64,000 bases of DNA from Agriotes lineatus (taxonomy: Eukaryota; Arthropoda; Insecta; Coleoptera; Elateridae): positions 88,706 to 152,705 of the forward strand of contig CALNHX010003325.1 in assembly GCA_940337035.1 (NCBI GenBank). The letters are read 5' to 3'. The translations under genes and the position numbers were made by a program. Under the pieces are notes generated by a model. The model ran no database searches and had not been told where the DNA came from. It saw only the letters and a list, made by a program, of their open reading frames with translations. Of the stretch, positions 11,624-21,957 are shown in pieces (position 1 is the first letter of the stretch; every line of letters starts with the position of its first letter).

Positions 11624-12850
11624 TAAGAAGTGTGAGAGGAGCGGATGCAGACAGTAACCACTTCCTACTGAAAATAAACTGTAAATTGGATGCCACATAA
11701 ACAATTAAAAGTAAGCAAAAATCTGACAAACAGAGGCAGTACAATACAAAATATTTGGAGATTGAAAATATAAGAAGTAAATACGAGCAAGAGATTAATA
11801 AAAGGCTGACAGTAAAGACAACAGGAGTGGAAGTAAATGGGGAAAAGATAAAAACAGCAATAGAAGAAGCGAATAAAAATAATTTACCAAAGAAGATTGC
11901 ACTGGCCACGAGAAAAGATTGATTTGACCATGAATATAGAGAACTGGCAGAGAAGAAAAGTAGAATAAGACAGCTGCTATTAACCAATCACAATGAAAAC
12001 ATCGAACGCAATTATAGGAGCTAAAATAAGTCTGTAGGCGAAAAAAAAGAGAGTCGACTGAAAATAAGCACTGAAATATAACGGGTGTTCATAAACAGTC
12101 GTCATCCCAGTAGGTTTTGACTTCAAAAACGTATGTCTATTATAATTGAGAAAAACTGCGCTATGACAGTACTCAATGACGTTTCATTGTGTTGCACGAA
12201 TTAATCAAAGATATAACATTTTGTTTTTCAAAGCAACTGGGATGACGACTGTTTATGAACACCCGTTAGAAGACTTTAAAAATAAAGATTTAAGGAATTT
12301 CTACCAGGAAATAAAGAGGGCTAGATAAGAATATCGAGGAAAAAATATTTACTACAAAAATAAGGAAGATCAATTAATCTCAGAACCTATAAAAGTTGCA
12401 GAAAGATGAAGGAAACATTTCGAGGAGTTGCTGAATAAGAAAGATACGACTCGAGGTAAAAATAACCAGGAGAAACACCAAGATATAAACGAATGAAGAG
12501 GATGAACTGCTCGAAGCTATGAAATGGCTAGGAGTTCCAAGTTGATCAGATTATCAAGAATGACTGCTGAACACAGAAAATAAAATAACTTGGAATGGTT
12601 ACAGATCTATGCCTTTCAAGGTAAAAAAACGGTGTGCGACAGGGAAATCCATTGTCTTATTTAACCTAGCATTAGAAACCATTGTCAGAAAAACTAAAGT
12701 CAAAATAGATGGGACAATCTATAATAACGAACACCAATGCATTGCTTATGCAGATGACTTAACAATATTAGCAAAATCAATGAAAGACCTCAATAAAATT
12801 ACAAGCAGAAGTCTTAGGATTGCAAATAAATGAAGCAAAAACAAAATACA
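11624..12850 (+). pseudogene. LINE A, endonuclease end to reverse transcriptase
   Basis: Continues LINE A: RGADADSNHFLL (end of endonuclease), a long basic linker, then after a small MITE (12081-12266) the RT blocks GVRQGNP and FNLALETIVRK, followed by the catalytic YADD in CIAYADDLTILAKS near 12742-12780 and LQINEAKTKYM. It ends near 12850 without the C-terminal module. Several stops and frame changes show it is dead. With 3980-4400 and 9893-10121 this gives one collinear ORF2 spread over almost 9 kb. Confidence 0.75.
12081..12266. mobile_element. 186-bp TA-target MITE, copy 1
   Basis: Inverted ends ACGGGTGTTCATAAACAGTC (about 31 bp with TCGTCATCCCAGT) with TA on each side. A second copy, in the opposite orientation, lies at 40886-41072. 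Both are inside LINE copies. Non-coding. Confidence 0.85.
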
Positions 12851-13698
12851 TGGTAGGGATCGACCGATATGTTTTCATTACTCTCTCCCACTACTTTTTG
12901 ACTACATGCATGCACGTGTGCACCACTGCTTACTGAATTCGGGCGGGGTAGTCCCCTAAATGTGAACTCATGCCTTAGGTTTGTTTATGCAGGTGTCTTC
13001 TTGTCATTTCGTTTTTATAACACAGTTTATGATTTTTACTCGTGGCGTATTTTAGTTAGTGCTGTTAACAATTTCTGATGACGCAAGACCTTGAAATGGC
13101 ATCGCCTGATTGAATGTTTTTGCATAACAAAAGAGAGGCGAAGCTGCATGCAGTGTTGCCAGGTCACATGGACGTTTAATCGATCGACGAGTTCGCGAGT
13201 TTTCGGTAGATTAGGGAGAAATTCGGTCGATTCAAATAAACAATAATTTTTTTATAAGTTTAATAAAAACAAGGTAAACAGAAAATAAAAACAAATGATT
13301 ATTGTTTGGATAATAAAAAAAAACTACTACTACTACATACTATTCATTGATGTTTTTGCAATTGAAAAATTGAAACAGTCATTTTCGGTGCTACCTGTTA
13401 TTAATTTTTTTATTGAGCTACGTTTAAGTAATTTTAAAAAATCCCCTTTGCCGTGAATCCCCGGCGCTGGCGCGCTGTTTCAAAAATACGAAAATGAAGA
13501 AGTTTATTTTTTCCGGGAAACTACCAACTCTAAGCTTAAAATTCCACTACTAACTAATAGAGGTCCCCCACAAAACTATTTAATATTTTATACTTCTACC
13601 ATAGATAGAGAGAGCACTACAAGTGAAAAACTTTGATAACTGTCGTACTTAAATTTAAAAAAAAAATAAAAAATGTAGAACTTTCTGTAATTATCTTA
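12851..13698. other. Intron sequence, unassigned
   Basis: It starts just after the LINE A break with GGGATCGACCGATATG, which resembles a hAT-type end, but I could not find the complementary right end. The rest is AT-rich with no gene. Confidence 0.35.
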
Positions 13699-13894
13699 CA
13701 GTGTGATGATAAAGTTTGGAACATAATTCATAATTGCGTTATTGAATGTTGTTAAAAGAAATCCTGGAACACTGCAATTTTATTTTAAACTAGCTGTTAC
13801 CCGCAACTACGTTCGCGCGAGGTTCGTTATTTGTGTGTTAAATAATGACTAATATTTTCTGTCATGTCATCCCATCCCATCCTATCCCCATCCC

Positions 13895-14490
13895 TTTCTC
13901 CGTTCCCGTCTCCGTACCGTCCCGTCCCGTCCCGTCCCGTCCCGTCCCGCCCCTTCCCCTTCCATCCCAACCCTTCCGTTTCCTTTCCCTCCCGTCCCGT
14001 TCCATCCCGTCCCGTCCCGTCCAGTCCGTCCCGTCCCGTCTCTTCCCGTCCCGTCCCCTCCCCTCCCCTCCCCTTCCCGTCCCGTCCCGTCCCGTTCCGT
14101 TCCGCCCCGTCCCGTCCTCTCCTCTTTCATCCCATTCCTTCCCTTCCCTGTCCGTCCCGTCCCGTCCCGTCTCGTCTCGTCCCTTCCCATCCAGTCCAGT
14201 CGCGTCCCGTCCCATCCAGTCCAGTCGCGTCCCGTCCCTTCCAGTCTCGTCCAGTCCCGTCCCGTCAGTCCACTCCAGTTCCATCCGGTGCCGTCCCTTC
14301 CCTTATGTCATGTCCACCATCATGGGACTTAAAAATAAATACCATTTTCGTTATTTGTGTATTAAATCGCCTAATGACTAATTATTTTCTGTCTTCCCAT
14401 CCCATCTCGTCTCCGTCCCCGTCCCTTTTCTGACCCCGTCCCCGTCCCGTTCCCTCCCCTCCAACCCTTCCCTTTCCATCCCGTTCCGTT
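13895..14490. repeat. (CCCGT)n-type pentanucleotide satellite
   Basis: About 420 bp of imperfect CCCGT/CCCTT/CCAGT pentamers (13895-14320), then a non-repeat spacer and a second shorter block (about 14395-14490). All C-rich on the plus strand. Long frames on both strands are artefacts of the 5-bp period. Confidence 0.9.
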
Positions 14491-14499
14491 AGCTTCTAT

Positions 14500-15030
14500 T
14501 TTCACCTTCAGGGAACAATTTTAAAAACTTTGAATGACTTAGTTCAAAATTTGATCTTACAAAATGTCAACCCCTTTTTTACCCCTTTAGGGGTTGAATT
14601 TTCAAAAATCCTTTCATAGCAGATACGTACTCCCTATGAGAAATCTGCCTACCAAATTTCAAATGCCATTTTCGTAATCAACGTCCCAAAAAACCGCAAT
14701 AACGACACCCATGTCGATTTTTATGCTTATTTACCCCATTTCACCCCCTAAGGGGTTGATTTTCGGAAAATCACGAAATACGTGTTTGCTTATTTGTTTT
14801 TAGAAATACTCCTACGAAGTTTCAAGTCGAAATGTCTATTTAATATTATTTTTCCATACAAAATTGGAACTCCCATTTTACCCCTTTAGGGATTGAATTT
14901 CGAAATATCCTTCCTTATTCCTTGTATACATCATAAAGGGGACCTCTGTGCAAAATTTCAGCTTTCTAGGTCCAATGGTTTGGGCTGGGCGTTGATGAGT
15001 GAGCGAGTGAGTCAGGACTTCTATTCTTAT
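14500..15030 (+). repeat. Interspersed repeat tail
   Basis: Non-coding. It contains repeated CCCCTTTAGGG/TTGAATTTTC-type blocks (14575, 14730, 14878) and ends with TGGTTTGGGCTGGGCGTTGA, a GAGTGAGCGAGTGAGTCAG run and TATATATAAG. Such endings are common at 3' ends of arthropod non-LTR or SINE repeats. Family not assigned. Confidence 0.45.
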
Positions 15031-15227
15031 ATATAAGATAAGACATATTTTGCTGTAATTGTTACTTCTAGATTGTCTTTTGTTTTTGAGTTATGACGTT
15101 AGCAATACTTTTTTAAATGGAAACCCTACATTTTTATGATGAATTTGGACAGAGCATGAAATTCCAAGACAGAATACGTTAAAAAAGTATCATACTGCAT
15201 TTTGAAATTTTTCAGAAATTGCTTTTA

Positions 15228-15641
15228 CAGCCGGTTCTATAGAGACCACTACACAGAATAATAATAACCAGAAGGATATCTCGTATTACCTGACCGCCGG
15301 CCCCGCATAGCCTTGAGACGTTTCTACCCGAAATTCTACGCTGAAACGGCCAGTGTAGGTAGCGGCTTTGGGAGAGCCCATGGAATACAAAGGTTCGAGG
15401 TCACCCGTTGTCGGCGTCGACATCAATGCGGTTTTGTAGAAGATATCCTTCTGGTTATTATTATTCTGTGCCACTAATCTGAGGTTAACTTTAATTTGTT
15501 GTTAAAATAAACAAAACCACATCAAAATGTTAGTGCTTATGACATTTTATTCATTAGTAAACAAATGTTGATGCGCTTTTTGTTTATTTTAACAATGAAT
15601 TAAAGTTAACCTCAGATTAGTGGTCTTTACAGGACCGGCTG
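15228..15641. mobile_element. Hairpin MITE split by a smaller TIR element
   Basis: Arms CAGCCGGTTCTATAGAGACC / complement of GGTCTTTACAGGACCGGCTG continue through ATCTGAGGTTAACTTTAATT after removal of the inner 15252-15470 element. Loop near 15540-15570. Non-coding. Confidence 0.8.
15252..15470 (-). mobile_element. Small TIR element carrying an exon-like fragment
   Basis: Perfect or near-perfect 30-bp inverted ends (CACAGAATAATAATAACCAG...) are flanked by CCACTA on both sides (15246-15251, 15471-15476). The interior of about 160 bp is much more GC-rich than its ends. On the minus strand it stays open, reading STPTTGDLEPLYSMGSPKAA and GRFSVEFRVETSQGYAGPAV, then GGTCAG followed by GTAATA, a splice-donor consensus. 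This looks like a piece of a cellular exon captured between transposon ends (Pack-MITE-like). I did not recognise the protein. Confidence 0.6.
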
Positions 15642-15768
15642 TTAGAGTATTAAAACAAATATCGAACAAAAATCAAGTAGCCATGAAACAATGAATTAGA
15701 CCTAAAATTATGACAGTTCTTCATAGTTTGTTTAGCTGTTTTGTTGTGTGCTCTTAATTAAATAAATA

Positions 15769-15850
15769 ATGGTGCGATATTTGAGTGAAAAAGAACGAAT
15801 TGAAATTTTAGTATTGAGATGTGGTAATCGTACAATGTTCTCCAAAATTT
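15769..15850 (+). pseudogene. Transposase N-terminal fragment (HTH, DUF4817-like)
   Basis: ATG begins MVRYLSEKERIEILVLRCGN, which resembles the start of mariner-like transposases with a DUF4817-type helix-turn-helix. It runs into the right inverted-repeat arm after about 27 codons. Probably all that is left of the transposase of the element at 15035-16700. Confidence 0.45.
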
Positions 15851-15967
15851 CAAAATACAGTATCATACTTATTTTAGCGTATTTGGTCTTAGAATTTCAT
15901 GCTCTTTCCAAATTCATTATAAAAATGTAGGGTTTCCATTTCAAAAATGTATTGCTAATGTCATAAC

Positions 15968-16649
15968 CTAAAGCTGATAATTATATGCACTCAAATGTAC
16001 GAAAATATGTGCATATATATGCATAAATTTTGTTGAGTATATGCATCCAAAGTTATAATATATGCACATCCTATGATTTATTTTTTTATTAGTATTCTAA
16101 ATAATGTAAACATTTTAATTATTTTGTATGAATATATTTATTTCTCTAATTTTTATTCAAAAAAGTAATTCATTTTAACGTTCGACTATATAAACAACTT
16201 CACGTTGTAAGCCAATATAAAAATGAGATTTCCCTGACCCCGCCAGACTATTATTCACCAAACACTCGAGGTTCGACTCTTGAAATGGGTTCTATGTTGG
16301 CTGATTCCTTATACATTACTTCTATGGGAAAAGTGGGGTTGCTGGCAGTCTATGTTTATATAGTCAAAGATTTTAACAGGGATTTCCCCTTTCCTCTACT
16401 TATTTCGATACGCGCACTGCACGCCAGAGGCAGAATGTGAAAAAATCTCAAAAAGTACATACATTACAAATTATCGTTAAATATAACCAAGTATGCAAAA
16501 TCCAGAAAGTATGCTCAAAAACGTATAAATATGCAAAATGAAACTTGGCTTAAAAGATTTGTTTTCACATAATTAGTATACATATGCAAAAGGTTACGCC
16601 GGCATATTAATTATACAAAATATGCATTTGCCATATAATATCAGCTTTA
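15968..16649. mobile_element. 680-bp element with 7-8-bp TSD
   Basis: Ends CTAAAGCTGATA / TATCAGCTTTA are flanked by GTCATAAC (15960-15967 and 16650-16657). The inside is AT-rich with many TATGCA motifs and has no coding. It interrupts the right arm of the element at 15035-16700. Confidence 0.75.
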
Positions 16650-16714
16650 GTCATAACTCAAAATCAAAAGATAATCTAAAAGTAGCAATTACAGCAAAAT
16701 ATGTCTTATGTTTA

Positions 16715-17430
16715 TATATATAATTCTTCTGTACGTGTGTATGTGACTGAACTCCTCCTAAACGGCTGGACCGATTTTGATGAAATTGTTGTGTGTGTTT
16801 GAGTGGGGTCCCTGGATGGTTTAGATTCACAATTGGATACGGTAGGTGGCGGTGCAATCGGGCGGGTTCTAGGATTTTTTGATTAAATTTTTTGACAAAT
16901 TTCTTTTTTTAAATTTGTTAAAGATTTCTCGCATATTATAACATATAACCCCAAAATCTCACCCCCCCCCCCCCCGCCCACCAATATTTTTTAAAATGAA
17001 AAAAATCGAAAATTAGAAAATCGAAAAAACCTTTGCTGAACCTGCTAATAGCAGGCAAACCAACGTTCAGGCCAACGTCTGTCGGTCCCCCAAAATTTTT
17101 CAAATTAAATTCTTTATATATATAATTCTCCTGTACATGTGTATGTGACTGAACACCTCCTAAACGGCTGGACCGATTTTGATGAAATTTTGTGGTGTGT
17201 GTTTGAGTGGGCCCCTGGATGGTTTAGATTCACAATTGGACCCGGTAGGTGGCGCTGCAATCGGGTTTTAATGTTTTGGACAATGTTTTAAATTTGTTTA
17301 AGATTTCTCGCATATCAGAACATATAACCCCAACATTTCACCCCCCCCCACTACCTCCAATATTTTTTAAAATGAAAAAAATCGAAAATTCAAATATCGA
17401 AAAAACGTTTGCTGACCCGCTAATACCAGG
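16715..17430. repeat. Tandem duplication of about 400 bp
   Basis: Two diverged copies (about 16715-17112 and 17113-17430) share GTGTATGTGACTGAAC, CCTAAACGGCTGGACCGATT, CCTGGATGGTTTAGATTCAC and a poly-C run followed by CAATATTTTTTAAAATG. The GGACCGATTTTGATGAAA motif occurs in widespread animal interspersed repeats. Non-coding. Confidence 0.8.
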
Positions 17431-18265
17431 CAAACCAACGTTCGGGCAGGACAACGTCTGTCGAGTCCGCTACCCCTTAGGGGTAAAATGGGGTAAATAA
17501 GCCTAAAAGTCGATATGGGTGTCGTTATTGAGGATTTTTGGACGTTGTTTGCGAAAATGGCATTTACTTTTAAGTCCAAGACGATGGACATGACATAAAA
17601 TTAAAACTCTATAGTGGTGAAACGGGGTTTCAGAGACAAATTATTTTTGGGCTGAACAACGTTTGCCGGGCCAGCTAGTTTAAAATAAAAATTGAAGTGT
17701 TCCAGGATTTCTTTCAACAACATTCAATAACGCAATTATGAATTATGTTCCAAACTTTATCATCACACTGTATACGTAAAACCTAAAACTTTGCATATTG
17801 ACAAAAATATCTGCACTGTAGGGCACTTCGGTAGAATCGCATCTGGAATCGGCATATCCACAGCCCACTATACTAACAAGCCGTGAACTATGAAATCTGG
17901 CAACGTCGCGTATGGTTCGTTGAAAAGTGAGGTTATACGTATCCATTCGTGGTTTTCTTACTGTCGGCTTTGTTTGTATAATAATTTTATACGGTGAATT
18001 AATAAAAAATACTTTACATTATACCAGAATTATATACTGTCATCGTTCACTGCCTGTATTTGCATAATTCGAGTTGAAGAACTTACGTTTTGAAGCGTAC
18101 TAAGAAGATTTTTAACAAGATTCAAGGTGGGTTTAAGTGTAAATTATTTTTTGTTTGGATTTGTGCATTAATATTTTATTCAGATCAGAAATTAATAAAA
18201 ACCTATTATTTACCCTCACCATTAAATAAGTACCTAGTACCAGTAAATAATAATTAATAGTTTGT

Positions 18266-19962
18266 TTGTTTCTGCCGAGGTTATGTTGTGTGCCGGGCTG
18301 CAAATCGAACTATACAAGTTCTTTACAAAAAGAATCACTGCAGACGACATTTTCATTTCCCAGCGATGAAAAAGGGCGAAATTTATGGCTTCGTGCAATA
18401 CACAGGGAAAAGTATGTGATAACCAAAAACTCTGTTGTCTGCTGTAAGCATTTTAACGAAAATGCAATAGAGAGAGTGGAAGTTTATAAAGATAAAGAAG
18501 GTGTGCAACGTCAGTTTCCCCTGAAAAGGCCGAAGTTGAAAAAAGAAGCAGTCCCACATATTTTCGAAAATCAACCAAAATATACCTTTAAATCCTTTAA
18601 ACGAAGAAATCCAGAAGAAAGGCGTAGTGATTTTCTAAAGAGAGAGACTGAAAGTATTGAAAAGTTTTTAAAAAATGATCTCATAGCAAATTTTGATGAG
18701 TTTGTGAAAAATTTAAACTCCAAACTGAGCCTTAAAAAGTGGAATTTAAAAATTACCAGTAAAAATGTGTATTTATTTTTATTAAATGTAGACTGTGATG
18801 ATGAAATTCAATCCGATGAAGGTGTTAAAATTATTTTAAGTATTAATATTGATAAATATTTAAAAGTGCGCATTTTTATTGAAAACTGTGAGCTATCATC
18901 GAGTGATTTGAGATGGATATCACCTGGAGAAGAAGGTAAATTAACCTGTTGGTCACAGATTGAAAATATTATTGCAAGGTACAGTTTTACGTTAGAAATT
19001 CCTGTAAATAGTGATTATTATATTAAAAAGGCACATGACAATATTCAGACAGAAATAAAAAATCTGGAAGATGAAAGTGAGTTTACTAAAACGCTTGAAC
19101 TATTGTCAAATCAGTTATCATTAATTGGTAGAAAGAAAAAACATACAGCATGTCCACATTGTTGTTCTCGTTAATTATTTTCTCACAATCATCTTCCACG
19201 TATGAAAGGATCGGGGATTATTTGGTTTTACCTACTAAAAGACATCTTCAGCAAATAACTGCAGATTTAAATATTTCTCCAAATAGCGATATCAATAAAA
19301 ACAATTCCTATCTTTCTCATTTTGCTTCAACACTTGCAGATCGTGAAAAAATTGTATGCCTTCTAGTAGATGAAATTTATGTAAAACGTGGTTTTCAATA
19401 TAAATAAAAAAATATGACTGGATATGCTGAAAACAACGTAGGAGAATTTGCCAAAACAATTCAAACATTTATGATATCTTTAGTTTTTGGAAACTTTAAG
19501 GAAGTAATACGTTTAGTTCCTGTAAATAAAATGTCTGGATCTGAACTGTATGAAATTATTATTGAAACGGTTACTTACGTACAAAAACATGGTTTCAAAA
19601 TTTTGTGTATCATAACTGACAACAACAGGGTAAACCAACGAATGTTCACACTCCTATTCAAGAACATTGTAATAAATAATCCTGATTACCCCAATGATAA
19701 AATTTTTTTGACCTATGATTTTGTCCATATTTTTAAAAACATATGGCACAATTGGTTGAATATTAAGAACTTAGAAAATACATTTATCTACCCAGATTTT
19801 GACAATTTAAATGTGAAGCGTAAAGCTTCTTTTGGGGATCTGAGGAGTATTTATAAATCAGAACTTAATCAACTTACTAAAAAAGCCTATAAATTAAATG
19901 ACAAGACTTTGTTTCCTAATAGTTTCGAGAGACAAAATGTAAATTTAGTTGAAAATGTATGA
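18266..19962 (+). pseudogene. P-element-type (THAP) transposase, broken
   Basis: The first 302 codons (18266-19174) begin with a THAP zinc finger: CCVPGC near the start and CCKHF near residue 60 supply the C-x-C...C-x2-H set. A basic/coiled region follows. After a frameshift near 19150-19172 the next frame carries the catalytic-core start (LLVDEIYVKRG), hits a stop at 19405, and continues in the same frame to 19962 with MTGYAENN, IITDNNRVN and FVHIFKNIWHNWL, typical of P/THAP9-like RNase-H folds. No in-frame ATG precedes the THAP motif, so a 5' exon is missing or spliced. The C-terminal part after 19962 is lost. TIRs were not found. Confidence 0.8.
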
Positions 19963-20151
19963 AAGCCAGAAACAGATAAGAATGGAGGAAGATAAAAGCC
20001 CTATGCCTACAAGACTTGTAGAACATGTATAAATATTACAGAAGAAGATAGCACAAAAAATGGATGTTACACATTTTGACAGATAACCGTATGCTGTATT
20101 TGTATTTATACGTTTGAAAATCACTGATTGTAACGGGCGTTTTTTAAAATT

Positions 20152-20419
20152 CGACATCAAAGTTGGTTACAAACGTTCGTTGTGAATGTACCGCAAATCA
20201 TACGTAACATTACTTTTGTAATTAGCTTTGAAAGTATTCAAATTCAAATGTTGAGAAGTAAATTTCATAAATAATAAATTTACATCAAACGATAACAAAG
20301 AAACTTAATAAACAGTAATTAGCAATTAGTAATTAACTAATCTAAATGCAAAAGTAAGATTACGAATGTTTTGCGGTATGTTCACAATGAACGTTTTAAG
20401 CCAACTTTTGACATAAATT
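20152..20419. mobile_element. MITE with about 64-bp TIRs
   Basis: CAAAGTTGGTTACAAACGTT and TGAATGTACCGCAAAT at the left pair with ATTTTGCGGTATGTTCACA and AACGTTTTAAGCCAACTTTTG-type sequence at the right. AT-rich spacer, non-coding. It lies just downstream of the broken P-type transposase. Confidence 0.7.
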
Positions 20420-20550
20420 TTTTCTGAAATCGTCAAGAAAGTGGGCCATGTCAAGACTCAGTTTGATCTTGAAAGTGTCACTTTGCAGGACTAGTCAATT
20501 TTGAGATTTTTGCAAGACTAGGCGTTTTTACTTGGCAAGCAAGTAGTTAT

Positions 20551-20835
20551 CCTATAACATAAAATCGGCTATTTCCTCCAAAGATACTGGACCGATTAAT
20601 TTGTATAATGGCTTAAAATTTTTCTAATCTTTAGACTTACATCACGGGCCGGTTTTTATTTAAAAAAAAAAGTACGAAAGTTTTACTTAATTAAATCGTG
20701 ATTTACTATATTCATATAGCATTATAGCAGCGCCTAGTTTAATCAAGCTCAGTTGGTCCTGTGGTAGAATACTCGCCTGCCACGCGGGTGGTCCGAGTTC
20801 GATTCCTGGCCGATGCATTTTAAAAAAAATGTATA
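20551..20835 (+). repeat. tRNA-Gly-containing repeat family, copy 1 (truncated)
   Basis: Starts CCTATAACATAAAATCG, then ACTGGACCGATTAATTTG and GGGCCGGTTTTTATT, and leads into a tRNA-Gly-like stretch at 20752-20816. The same order of blocks is found at 55605-56085 and, reversed, at 23272-23825. Looks like a tRNA-bearing SINE or composite repeat. The 3' part present in copy 2 is missing here. Confidence 0.7.
20752..20816 (+). tRNA. tRNA-Gly(GCC)-like sequence, probably a pseudogene
   Basis: GTGGTAGAATACTCGCCTGC is the A-box side and GGTTCGATTCC-like GAGTTCGATTCCTGG the B-box. The anticodon loop CTGCCAC gives GCC and the 3' acceptor side reads GGCCGATGCA. The 5' acceptor strand does not pair with it, and the sequence is embedded in a repeat, so I consider it a tRNA-derived part of that repeat rather than a working gene. 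Confidence 0.5.
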
Positions 20836-21052
20836 CTGGGTAATCAATAATGATTGTAGCGATCGTAACTTCGCTATGGTTGCATTGATACCGGGATCCA
20901 AGAGAATATGTTGTTTATCAAAACTTCCTTCCCCCGCGACTATATGCGCGCACATACAAATTTTAGATCTGTCATTCCTGTTGCAATAAGTAGATTAATG
21001 AAATTATTTCTAAACTTCTCTTAAAATCAGTCTTTAGTAGGACTAGAACTGC

Positions 21053-21330
21053 GTGATATGTTTTTCGGACTTTTTCCACTGTCTATGGGAGTTTTGATCT
21101 ACTCCCGTCTTCAGGTGTTCTTGGTGGCCTAGTGGTTAGAGTGGCAGACTAGCGATCAGCGGTCCCGGGTTCAAACCCCGGGGGAGGCACAAATTTACGT
21201 AGAAAAACGTACAATATCGGCCTTACTCAGGACTAACTAGGAACACCTGAAGACGAGAGTAGATCAAAACTCCCGAAACGTTGTGTGATTTACACCCTAG
21301 ACAATGGAAAAAGTCCGAAAAACATATCAT
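21053..21330. mobile_element. Inverted repeat with a tRNA-like sequence at its apex
   Basis: Arms of about 70-90 bp (TGATATGTTTTTCGGACTTT, GGGAGTTTTGATCTACTC, TCTTCAGGTGTTC and complements) flank a loop that contains the tRNA-like stretch at 21124-21190. The arms are well conserved; the right one has a short extra segment. The layout suggests a foldback element that carries a Pol III promoter. Confidence 0.7.
21124..21190 (+). tRNA. tRNA-like sequence (Pol III boxes), isotype unclear
   Basis: GGTGGCCTAGTGGTTAGAG is a good A-box and GGTCCCGGGTTCAAACCCCG forms a strong B-box/T-arm. The acceptor end is GGGGAGGCA. The anticodon arm does not pair convincingly, so the isotype cannot be read. Probably the Pol III head of a SINE-like element. 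Confidence 0.45.
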
Positions 21331-21339
21331 AATAGACCA

Positions 21340-21957
21340 CTGCCAAAAAATGACATTCAGAGAACAACTAAAACTGCGTATCTGATTGCTTTACCTGGTA
21401 AGTATATAATTTACACAGCTTTGTTTTGAATAAGAAGAAATGTGAATAATTTTAGGTTAGAATTTCTGATGAAAATAAATTTATATTGGAGGCTTATTTT
21501 CGGTCTGGGCAACGTGACCAAAATGCTGTCAAGCAGTTTTTACAAGCTCCTTGTTTCGTCGAGTTCCAACAGCAATTCGCAGTGTTAGCTACAAAACGTT
21601 CATACATGTTCTTCGCATTATCAACCGATTTCGGGATACTGGCAGTGTCTCCAAGGGTAATAAATCTCCTGGCAAAAGGCCTGCGCTTAATGAAAAAGCC
21701 TTGAAAGATATTCAGGAGCGATTGGAAGTCCTAATAAATCTTTGCGAGTGCTCAAACTGGTAATGTGTATATGTTTTTATTACTAAATGCTGATTATTTA
21801 TATTAAATGTAGGGTTTTCGATCGTCTGATTTGACACCGCTCGACGATGTTTGGTCATCTTAAAAATGTGGTTGCAAGTCGTTTGCATACGGTTGAGGAG
21901 TTGCATCAGGATGCCATAGTGAACGCCGTTAATTCAATGACACTGCAACAGTTACAC
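21340..21957 (+). pseudogene. Mariner-like (DUF4817 HTH) transposase remnant
   Basis: ILEAYFRSGQRDQNAVKQFL is followed after a frameshift by RIINRFRDTGSVSKG and ALNEKALKDIQERLE, an N-terminal DUF4817-type HTH. A short candidate intron (GTAAGT...TTTTAG, about 21401-21456) precedes it. After 21770 the catalytic core is deleted and the text jumps to a C-terminal block, DLTPLD then FGHLKNVVASRLHTVEEL, usually found after the last catalytic Asp. So it is an internally deleted, dead copy. Confidence 0.6.

Larger units (their letters stand above)
15035..16700. mobile_element. Inverted-repeat element opened by two insertions
   Basis: The left arm (about 15040-15210) and right arm (about 15838-15967 plus 16651-16700) are complementary over about 170 bp (for example ATTTTGCTGTAATTG, AACCCTACATTTTTATGATG-like, CATGAAATTC). 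The right arm is interrupted at 15968-16649 and the centre holds the hairpin at 15228-15641. A transposase start-like frame at 15769 suggests a Tc1/mariner-related origin. Confidence 0.65.
13699..17770. mobile_element. 4-kb TIR element carrying several nested insertions
   Basis: Outer inverted repeats of about 100 bp (CAGTGTGATGATAAAG, GGAACATAATTCATAATTGC, and further to AACTAGCTG) are flanked by TA at 13697-13698 and 17771-17772. Inside, from outside inwards: repeat sequence with a CCCGT satellite, an inverted-repeat element (about 15035-16700), a hairpin MITE (15228-15641), a small TIR element inside that (15252-15470), and a separate insertion in the right arm (15968-16649). There is also a tandem duplication (16715-17430). 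No intact transposase is present. Confidence 0.75.

Noticed and set aside
11532..11987. 151-codon minus-strand frame
   Set aside because: It crosses the border between a TIR element and LINE A and is antisense to recognisable LINE coding.
13845..14433. Four long open frames (102-189 codons) on both strands
   Set aside because: They are translations of a 5-bp repeat, which has no stops in most frames; proline/serine/arginine and glycine/aspartate monotony shows it is not protein coding.
20752..20816. Functional tRNA-Gly gene
   Set aside because: The acceptor stem cannot form because the 5' strand does not match GGCCGATGCA's partner, and the same sequence recurs within a repeated unit.
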